A program made the position numbers and the translations under genes. From contig UQYP01000017.1 in the NCBI GenBank assembly GCA_900545335.1, positions 1-13,476 on the forward strand: 13,476 bases of DNA, in the 5' to 3' direction. The notes beneath the pieces were generated by a model. That model was given only the letters and a program-made list of their open reading frames with translations. It did no database searches and was not told where the DNA came from. Shown piece after piece: positions 5,828 through 11,627 of this stretch (position 1 is its first letter; each line of letters opens with the position of its first letter). Source of the stretch: an uncultured Sutterella sp. Its GTDB lineage: Bacteria > Pseudomonadota > Gammaproteobacteria > Burkholderiales > Burkholderiaceae_F.

Positions 5828-7879
5828 ATGGCTACTCGAAAGAAAAAGTCGTCTAAAAGCGAATCTCTGACGGTTGCAGCGGCGCCGTCAGCGGAAACTA
5901 CTATCAATATTCTTTTCGATCAACCGATTCAAATTCAAGCTCCGGATCTGAAAACGCTTCCTAAGGCCAGTAATGTCAGCCGAAAAAAGCAGCGTTTGAA
6001 AAAGTCTCTGGAGAAGGTTTATCAAAACGGCGCCAGTGAAGATCGCCTGCAAAAACTTCGTTCTCTGATTGTCCAGGCCAAGCAAAACGGCTATGTCACC
6101 TATGAGCAGCTCGCTGAGGTCGTGCCCGAACAGGTTGACGATGAAGATGAAGCCATTGCAAAGCTTGAGCATGCTTTTACCTTCCTGGGTATTCAGGTGC
6201 TCGATGAGCCGCCCGCAGAAGATGAAATTTTGCTCAACGACTCACCTTTGTCTCTTGTGCAGGATGAAGACGATGATGACGATGAGGATGTGCTGAGTCT
6301 GGTTGAAAGCGATGTAGCCCGAACATCCGACCCGATGACGATGTACACGCGAGAAATGGGTGCGGTTGCGCTTTTGACCCGTGAAGAAGAAATTGCGATC
6401 GCCAGACGCATTGAAAATGGCTTTCAGGCAATGATGGAAGCCATTGCCGACAGCCCCGTGGCACTGAAGGCACTCGTTGATATGGCCGATACGCTCCGAG
6501 CCGATGAGGTCAGTGTTGAAGCAATCGTTGACGGTGTAACCGATGAAGATTTGTCAGCCTCTGAGATCAGTGACGAGCAACTGCCCGACTACAGTGAGGA
6601 AGAGGATGATGAGGTGCAGGAAGTCGCAATAGGGGCCTCCGGAATGAGTTCCGAGCAGCTGAAAGCGCTCAAGGATACGACGCTCGATATTCTCGATACC
6701 TGCAAAGGTTACTACGATTGCATGCAGACTCTGGCTGTCGACAGCGACGAGTATCGCCAGCTTGAAATGGCTGTCAAAGAGCAACTCATGAAAGTGCGCT
6801 TTACAGCCTCAACCGTTCGTACGCTTTCAGACCTTCTTCACGATAAAGCAGAAACCTATAAGAGAATAGAACAGGATGCTCAGCGCCTGCTCGTTGATGT
6901 AGTAGGAATGCCTCGAGCTGAGTTTGGACGTCTTTTCAGAGAGGAAGGTTTTACAGAAGAAGCAATAACCAAGCGTCTTCATAAAGATCAGCCCTACAGC
7001 CTGTCTTTAGAGAAAAACATTGACTCTATTTTGCAGATTCAGCACCACTACACTGAGTTTATCTCACAAGTGAGACTGCCGTCCTCGCGTATGCGTGAAC
7101 TCTACAGCCAAATGTGCGAAGCAGAGAAAACCGTGCATGAAGCCAAGCAGGAAATGATTAATGCCAATCTGCGGCTGGTGATCTCTATTGCAAAACACTA
7201 CCTCAATCGAGGACTCCAATTCCTGGATCTGATTCAGGAAGGCAATATGGGATTGATGAAGGCGGTTGATAAATTTGAGTATCGCCGAGGTTATAAATTC
7301 TCAACCTATGCAACCTGGTGGATCCGCCAGTCCATTACACGCGCGCTTGCCGATCAGGGACGCACGATTCGCATTCCTGTGCATATGGTTGAAACGCTCA
7401 ACAAAATTACGAGAATTTCCCGTCAGTATCAGCAGGAATATGGACGCGAACCTTCTTATGCCTATCTGGCTGAAAAAGTCGGTTTGTCCGAGCAGCGAGT
7501 CAGAACCATCATGCGCGCAAGGCGAGAACCGGTTTCGATTGACTCGCCCGTAGGCGACGAAGACGATTCTCATCTTGTCGATTTCATCGAGGATAAGGGT
7601 TCTCAGAGTCCGCTTGAAAAAGCTGAAAGCGATAATCTGAAGCAGGTAGTGCACGAAGTACTTTCTTCTTTGTCTCCGAGGGAAGCCAAGGTATTGATGC
7701 TGCGTTACGGTATTGACACCAATACCGAGCACACTTTGGAAGAATTGGGAAGGCAGTTCGTGGTTACTCGGGAGCGCATTCGTCAGATAGAAGCCAAGGC
7801 ACTCAGAAAGCTACGTCATCCCAGCAGAGCGAATAAGTTGCGCGGATTCCTGAATGAAGGAGATCTGCACAAGATTTGA
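5828..7879 (+). CDS. rpoD: RNA polymerase primary sigma factor, first copy (RpoD1)
   Basis: A complete group 1 sigma-70 factor of 683 residues that directs core RNA polymerase to promoters. Regions in order: 1.1 (about 72-128), acidic run D-E-D-D-D-D-D-E-D (146-154), 1.2 (167-198, MYTREMG), a non-conserved region (about 200-436), region 2 (441-528) with the melting pair W497/W498 and the -10 readers Q501 and T504, region 3 with HMVE (519-522) and sigma finger GDEDDSHLVDFIED (576-589), and region 4 with the -35 readers R648, E649, R652 and Q653. Its C-terminal half is near canonical, while the non-conserved region departs from E. coli sigma-70. Start: ATG 5828 is chosen, but GTG 5822, two codons upstream, is better spaced from AAAGGA (5809-5814). 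Arginine codons are mixed, with many AGA, AGG, CGA and CGG. It follows dnaG and is closed by the terminator at 7897. Confidence 0.96.
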   Translation: MATRKKKSSKSESLTVAAAPSAETTINILFDQPIQIQAPDLKTLPKASNVSRKKQRLKKSLEKVYQNGASEDRLQKLRSLIVQAKQNGYVTYEQLAEVVPEQVDDEDEAIAKLEHAFTFLGIQVLDEPPAEDEILLNDSPLSLVQDEDDDDDEDVLSLVESDVARTSDPMTMYTREMGAVALLTREEEIAIARRIENGFQAMMEAIADSPVALKALVDMADTLRADEVSVEAIVDGVTDEDLSASEISDEQLPDYSEEEDDEVQEVAIGASGMSSEQLKALKDTTLDILDTCKGYYDCMQTLAVDSDEYRQLEMAVKEQLMKVRFTASTVRTLSDLLHDKAETYKRIEQDAQRLLVDVVGMPRAEFGRLFREEGFTEEAITKRLHKDQPYSLSLEKNIDSILQIQHHYTEFISQVRLPSSRMRELYSQMCEAEKTVHEAKQEMINANLRLVISIAKHYLNRGLQFLDLIQEGNMGLMKAVDKFEYRRGYKFSTYATWWIRQSITRALADQGRTIRIPVHMVETLNKITRISRQYQQEYGREPSYAYLAEKVGLSEQRVRTIMRARREPVSIDSPVGDEDDSHLVDFIEDKGSQSPLEKAESDNLKQVVHEVLSSLSPREAKVLMLRYGIDTNTEHTLEELGRQFVVTRERIRQIEAKALRKLRHPSRANKLRGFLNEGDLHKI

Positions 7880-7896
7880 TTTAAATCAAATAAATG

Positions 7897-7934
7897 ATAA
7901 AGCCTGTGTAATTTGTTGCACAGGCTTTATTTTT
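7897..7934 (+). terminator. Strong terminator after rpoD1
   Basis: ATAAAGCCTGTG (7897-7908) pairs perfectly over 12 bp with CACAGGCTTTAT (7919-7930) around a 10-base loop, followed by T residues to 7934. It separates the two sigma genes into different transcription units unless there is readthrough. Confidence 0.92.
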
Positions 7935-7948
7935 CTAGTGTATCTTAA

Positions 7949-8007
7949 TAGATTCGCAGTGGTTTGGTGGCCCTTCGTCTCTGACGAATCTAGCTTTTCT
8001 CTTTTTT
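7949..8007 (+). terminator. Second terminator-like hairpin after rpoD1
   Basis: TAGATTCG (7949-7956) pairs with CGAATCTA (7985-7992), extendable by CAG/CTG past one bulged A. After GC comes TTTTCTCTTTTTT to 8007. It could back up the first terminator, end a small RNA, or form part of a minus-strand RNA. Confidence 0.5.
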
Positions 8008-8032
8008 CTAGCCCCGAAACCGACTGCCGCTT

Positions 8033-8045
8033 ATTATACGAGCTT
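8033..8045 (-). promoter_or_regulatory. Possible minus-strand -10 element in the rpoD2 leader
   Basis: Read on the minus strand this is AAGCTCGTATAAT, identical over 13 bases to the candidate rpoD1 promoter at 5675-5687. A start here would give a leftward RNA over the 7949-7992 stem to the palindromic terminator at 7897-7930. The -35 region is poor. The plus strand at 8032-8037 reads TATTAT and could equally be a rightward -10. Confidence 0.3.
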
Positions 8046-8087
8046 CGTCTGATTGCCGCAGTCTGAAGACTGCATCGGCAGATGAAG
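8043..8087 (+). promoter_or_regulatory. Long structured hairpin in the rpoD2 leader
   Basis: CTTCGTC (8043-8049) pairs with GATGAAG (8081-8087), one G-U pair. After a one-sided internal loop TGCCG (8054-8058) pairs with CGGCA (8076-8080), and CAGTC (8059-8063) with GACTG (8068-8072) around a TGAA loop with CAT bulged. That makes 17 base pairs in 45 bases, well beyond a casual hairpin. Its function is unknown. Confidence 0.6.
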
Positions 8088-8103
8088 TAAACAACGGGAA
8101 CAG

Positions 8104-8132
8104 GATTCACAGCAATGTGAATCGAACCGGTT
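8104..8132 (+). promoter_or_regulatory. Perfect hairpin and AACCGGTT palindrome in the rpoD2 leader
   Basis: GATTCAC (8104-8110) pairs perfectly with GTGAATC (8117-8123) around AGCAAT. The palindrome AACCGGTT (8125-8132) follows at once. The 9-mer GAACCGGTT also occurs in the rpoD1 leader (5727-5735), which may mark a shared regulator site or be chance. Confidence 0.5.
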
Positions 8133-8196
8133 GGAGACAAACTCTATTGCGTGGGTCAGAGGCTAGGAGCGCGAAATTCTGTCTGAGTGATTTATT

Positions 8197-8219
8197 AGGT
8201 GTGTAATGCAGACACGCCT
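8197..8219 (+). promoter_or_regulatory. Hairpin about 100 bases before rpoD2
   Basis: AGGTGTGT (8197-8204) pairs with ACACGCCT (8212-8219), one G-U pair, around AATGCAG. GAGGC (8159-8163) can alternatively pair with GCCTC (8216-8220), so two mutually exclusive folds are possible. Confidence 0.4.
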
Positions 8220-8317
8220 CGGGACTATTGCCCTATTGAATTATTTGCGCTGAGTCTCTATCTGTTATTTAGTGTTTTTCCAATTCGGTTTCATTGACTG
8301 AGTATTTGTACGAGATT

Positions 8318-10474
8318 ATGAAAAAAGCGACTGTCGAAAAAGCAACCTCTGCCAAAAAAGCCAAAGAGGATATCGAACTGATTGGCAATTTGGACATTGA
8401 GTCTTCTAATCAGGAAGACTTTGATCAATGGCTGCATTCACATGACAAGTTGAAGATCAACCTCAAGGGCAACCTGACGTTGGATGAGGATGAGTATGCC
8501 CAAGAGGAGCTCGACGAAGAAGAGCTTGAAGAAGAAATTGAAGAGGCCGAAGAGCTCTCTGAAGATGAGTTTGGGGATGATTACGAGGAATTTCCCAAAG
8601 TTGAAAAGCGTAAAGGCGGACGTAAAAAGAGTGATCCGCTCGCTGATTTGCTGCCGGTGCAAGCCGAGCAGGAAGAAGGAGCTGAAAACGGATATCGTCA
8701 ATTGGTCCGTTTCGGTCGTTCTCGCGGCTGGGTAACCATTGCTGAAATTAACGACTTGCTGCCCGAGAGCGCTCTTCGTTCCGAAGACGCCTTAACGGAA
8801 ATCACTTTAGGTTTGGGCCGCTTCGGTGTTCAGGTTTTCGACCACACGCCCGATGAAGATACGGTCGCCATGTTGGCCGAGCAGCAGGCAACGGTCGACG
8901 ACGACATTGATGAAGAAGATGCGGCTACCATTTTGACCCCGGAAGAAAGCGCCGGTCTTTCCAAAGATCCGTTAAGAGCTTATCTGCGTGGTGTGGGCAG
9001 TCACAAACTTTTGACCCGCGAAGGCGAAATTGAAGTTGCAAAGAGCATTGAGCAGCATCGCGCCCGCTTGGTTCAGGTTGTTTTAATGTCTCCTCTGTCT
9101 ATTCAGGAGTTGCTGAATTTGGCAGAAAAAGTTCGTGAAGGAACCGAAACAATTGATAATGTGATTGACGGTTTCACGGATGTGGCTGGCGAAGAAATTC
9201 AAGACGACAGCGGTGACCTCAATACCGACATTGGCGCTGCTGCTATGACCGTTGAGCAGCTCAATGCGATGAAAGACCGTGCTTTGGAAATGTTCGGTCG
9301 TCTGAAGGGTTATCTGGATAAGATGCGTGAAAGCTTTGCTGATCCTACAAAGAAGAAAGCTTTCGACTTGGCCAGAAAAAATATCGCCGACGAACTTTCG
9401 ATTGTGCGTTTTTCTGTGAAGACGGTTTCGCACTTGGCTGATATCCTCGCTGATCATATGTCCAAGGTGACTGACACGATGTACGCCATGCGTGATGTGA
9501 TGGTCAACAAAGCTCATATGCCGCAGGAGCGCTTTGTGAAGGGTTTCGGCGAACGGTGCTGTGATCGTCAGTGGTTTAATGACGAAGTGGCGAGCGGCGA
9601 GTCCTGGGCAAAAGCTCTCGAGCAGCATCGCGGAGTGTTTGAAGAACTGCAGGCAAGACTTTTGGGTCTGCAAGAAGAAGCGAGCCTTTCTATCGCTGAG
9701 CAGCGTGATCTGCATCGCAGTATGACAGTGGCTCAGGCAAGCTTGTCTAAGGCTAAGGCCAAGATGATTGAAGCTAACCTGCGTTTGGTTATTTCCATTG
9801 CCAAGGGTTATGTCAACCGTGGTTTAGCTATGCCGGACCTGATCCAGGAAGGTAACTTAGGTTTGATGAAAGCGGTGGATAAGTTTGAGTATCGCCGCGG
9901 CTATAAGTTCTCAACCTATGCAACCTGGTGGGTTCGTCAGGCAGTCACGCGCGCTGTGGCCGACTACGGCAATACCATTCGTATTCCGGTTCACATGACT
10001 GAGTCCTATAACAAGATTCGTCGCATCAAACAAAAGTATCTGCAGGAACACGGCAAGCAGCCTTCCGATAATGAGTTGGCAGAGTTGTCCGGTGTGCCGC
10101 TTCCTAAGGTGCAGCTTTTGATTCAGGCCATGCGTGGTGTGGAATCCATTGATGCACCGATCGGTGACGATGAAGATGCTACGAAGCTTGACTTTGTCCG
10201 TGGCGACGAAGAGCAGGATCCGCAGCGCCGCTTTATGGTGACCGCCATGGAAGAAGAAATCAAGAAGTCTTTGGATCGTTTGACCGATCGTGAGGCAACT
10301 GTTCTTCGACTCCGTTATGGGATCGGCACCAGTCACGACCACACGCTCGAAGAAGTGGGCCGTTCAATGGGACTGACCCGTGAGCGTGTGCGTCAAATTG
10401 AAAGTGCGGCCATCCGTAAGCTGCGCAGTCCCGATTTTGCAGAAAGACTGCGTGACTACGTTCAAACTCATTAA
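8318..10474 (+). CDS. RNA polymerase primary-type sigma factor, second copy (RpoD2)
   Basis: A second full-length sigma-70 of 718 residues next to rpoD1. Regions in order: a very acidic segment (56-91), basic RKGGRKK (98-104), 1.1 (about 125-180), 1.2 (216-245, DPLRAYLRGVG), a non-conserved region (about 247-478), region 2 (482-566) with W537/W538, Q541 and T544, region 3 with HMTE (559-562), an unusual sigma finger GDDEDATKLDFVRG (616-629), and region 4 with R688, E689, R692 and Q693. Region 1.1 and non-conserved region make this a primary-type sigma, not RpoS or RpoH. Changes include A697 where E. coli has K593 and F707 where it has R603, both near activator contacts. The start is ATG 8318, weakly served by ACGAG. 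TTG 8294 in frame is the alternative. Arginine codons are almost all CGT or CGC, suggesting high expression. It ends at its own terminator. Confidence 0.95.
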   Translation: MKKATVEKATSAKKAKEDIELIGNLDIESSNQEDFDQWLHSHDKLKINLKGNLTLDEDEYAQEELDEEELEEEIEEAEELSEDEFGDDYEEFPKVEKRKGGRKKSDPLADLLPVQAEQEEGAENGYRQLVRFGRSRGWVTIAEINDLLPESALRSEDALTEITLGLGRFGVQVFDHTPDEDTVAMLAEQQATVDDDIDEEDAATILTPEESAGLSKDPLRAYLRGVGSHKLLTREGEIEVAKSIEQHRARLVQVVLMSPLSIQELLNLAEKVREGTETIDNVIDGFTDVAGEEIQDDSGDLNTDIGAAAMTVEQLNAMKDRALEMFGRLKGYLDKMRESFADPTKKKAFDLARKNIADELSIVRFSVKTVSHLADILADHMSKVTDTMYAMRDVMVNKAHMPQERFVKGFGERCCDRQWFNDEVASGESWAKALEQHRGVFEELQARLLGLQEEASLSIAEQRDLHRSMTVAQASLSKAKAKMIEANLRLVISIAKGYVNRGLAMPDLIQEGNLGLMKAVDKFEYRRGYKFSTYATWWVRQAVTRAVADYGNTIRIPVHMTESYNKIRRIKQKYLQEHGKQPSDNELAELSGVPLPKVQLLIQAMRGVESIDAPIGDDEDATKLDFVRGDEEQDPQRRFMVTAMEEEIKKSLDRLTDREATVLRLRYGIGTSHDHTLEEVGRSMGLTRERVRQIESAAIRKLRSPDFAERLRDYVQTH

Positions 10475-10492
10475 TAACACACTTTTACTTTG

Positions 10493-10528
10493 AGGCCACT
10501 CTTATCGAAAGGTACGAGTGGCCTTTTT
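10493..10528 (+). terminator. Terminator after rpoD2
   Basis: AGGCCACTC (10493-10501) pairs perfectly with GAGTGGCCT (10516-10524) around 14 bases, followed by five T (10524-10528). It ends only six bases before the dusA start codon. Confidence 0.9.
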
Positions 10529-10534
10529 CGAACA

Positions 10535-11557
10535 ATGACAACAAAAGTAAATCCCTGGCGTTTTTGTGTAGCTCCGATGTTGGATTGGACGGATAGACAC
10601 TGCCGTTATTTTCACAGGCAGCTCTCCAAACATGCTCGCCTTTACACTGAAATGGTTACCTGCGGAGCAATTATTTACGGCGATAAAGGTAGGCACTTGG
10701 ACTTTAATGCCGAAGAGCACCCGCTAGCTTTGCAGTTGGGCGGCAGTGATCCGAAGGATCTCGCAGCCTGCACCAAGATTGCTCAGCAATGGGGCTACGA
10801 TGAAGTTAATCTCAACTGCGGCTGCCCGAGCGAGCGTGTACAGCGAGGCTCATTCGGAGCTTGTTTGATGGCCGAGCCACAGTTGGTTGCCGATTGCTGC
10901 AAAGCCATGATGGATGCGGCAGATATTGAGGTCACTGTTAAGCATCGTATCGGTATTGACAAGATTGAAAATTATGGCTTTGTTCGTGATTTTGTCGGAA
11001 CGCTTTTCGATACCGGTGTGAGAACGTTCATTGTTCATACGCGCAACGCTTGGTTAAAGGGTTTGAGTCCGAAAGAAAACCGTGAAGTGCCACCCCTGAA
11101 GAGGGAATTTGCATTCAAGCTCAAAGAGGATTTCCCGGAAGCTTTTATTGTGATTAACGGTCAGGTGGATACGCTGGAATTGGCCGAAGAGCTGCTTGAG
11201 AAAGTCGATGGGGTGATGATGGGTAGGGCAGCGTACAAAACGCCTTGGGTTTTAAGTGATGTTGATGCACGCTTGTTTGCAGACACCCATCCGGTTCCGA
11301 CTCGAGAGGAACTGATTGAAACAATGACTCAATATATCCGGAGAGAAACTCCTAAAGACAGTCACGTTCCCCGCGCAACAGCTAAAGCGATGATCGGTTT
11401 ATTGCAGGGATTGGCGGGCGCCAGATTTTACCGCAGAACATTGTCCGATCCTGCAGCCTTTGCTGAAACAGGAACAGAGATTCTGAAGGCTGCATTTGCC
11501 AGCGCCGGTTGGACCGAAAGACTGACCGATGACAGACGTGATGATGACGAATTTTGA
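10535..11557 (+). CDS. dusA: tRNA-dihydrouridine(20/20a) synthase DusA
   Basis: DusA is an FMN enzyme that uses NADPH to reduce U20 and U20a in the tRNA D-loop. This 340-residue protein has the N-terminal FMN-barrel motif FCVAPMLDWTDRHCR (10-24), TEMVTCGAI (38-46), LQLGGSDP (66-73), the catalytic cysteine motif NLNCGCPS (92-99; C97 likely the acid), VKHRIGI (135-141), IVHTRNAWLKGLSPKENR (166-183) and the phosphate-binding GVMMGRAAY. The NCGCPSERVQ and HTRNAWLKGLSPKENR forms fit DusA rather than DusB or DusC. The start ATG 10535 is forced by the motif at residue 10. There is no Shine-Dalgarno sequence, because the rpoD2 terminator ends at 10528. Transcription may come from readthrough or from a promoter inside the rpoD2 end. 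etfB follows after 70 bases with its own promoter. Confidence 0.95.
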   Translation: MTTKVNPWRFCVAPMLDWTDRHCRYFHRQLSKHARLYTEMVTCGAIIYGDKGRHLDFNAEEHPLALQLGGSDPKDLAACTKIAQQWGYDEVNLNCGCPSERVQRGSFGACLMAEPQLVADCCKAMMDAADIEVTVKHRIGIDKIENYGFVRDFVGTLFDTGVRTFIVHTRNAWLKGLSPKENREVPPLKREFAFKLKEDFPEAFIVINGQVDTLELAEELLEKVDGVMMGRAAYKTPWVLSDVDARLFADTHPVPTREELIETMTQYIRRETPKDSHVPRATAKAMIGLLQGLAGARFYRRTLSDPAAFAETGTEILKAAFASAGWTERLTDDRRDDDEF

Positions 11558-11559
11558 GT

Positions 11560-11619
11560 TTTTGCCCGATATAATGAGCCAATCTCAGAATTTTGTTAGA
11601 GCCTGAACTTTGGGCAAAA
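11560..11619 (+). promoter_or_regulatory. etfBA promoter with flanking inverted repeat
   Basis: A perfect TATAAT lies at 11570-11575, with no good -35 (TGACGA at 11545-11550 is 19 bases away). TTTTGCCC (11560-11567) and GGGCAAAA (11612-11619) are an 8-bp perfect inverted repeat around it. The right arm abuts the etfB ribosome binding site AAAAGG (11616-11621). Transcripts starting at this -10 lack the left arm. Readthrough from dusA would carry both arms and could mask the binding site. Confidence 0.5.
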
Positions 11620-11627
11620 GGTGAAAT

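Larger units (their letters stand above)
7935..8317 (+). other. 383-bp non-coding region between the two sigma genes
   Basis: No convincing gene lies here. Both strands contain short open frames, but none has a good ribosome binding site or a recognisable product. Instead the stretch holds a terminator-like hairpin (7949-8007), promoter-like sequences around 8032-8038, a long branched hairpin (8043-8087), a perfect 7-bp hairpin (8104-8123), a G-U-containing hairpin (8197-8219) and the palindrome AACCGGTT (8125-8132). A weak plus-strand promoter could be TTGAAT (8236-8241) with TATCTG (8259-8264), 17-base spacing. I could not match the RNA structures to 6S, 4.5S, tmRNA, RNase P or a riboswitch class that I know. 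Best reading: a structured 5' leader of rpoD2 and/or one small RNA gene. Confidence 0.55.

Noticed and set aside
5822..7879. Frameshift or decay in one of the two sigma genes
   Set aside because: Both frames are open from start to stop with all core regions present.
8043..8132. 4.5S, 6S, tmRNA or RNase P RNA in the spacer between the sigma genes
   Set aside because: GGCAGATGA recalls 4.5S RNA, but the conserved GGAA apical loop is missing, and no core elements of the other RNAs are seen.
9083..9715. 210-codon open frame on the minus strand inside rpoD2
   Set aside because: A shadow of the rpoD2 reading frame with no plausible ribosome binding site or domain.
8318..10474. RpoD2 as RpoS or RpoH
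   Set aside because: It carries region 1.1 and a large non-conserved region, which those sigmas lack. Its region 2 reads KFEYRRGYKFSTYATWW as in RpoD.
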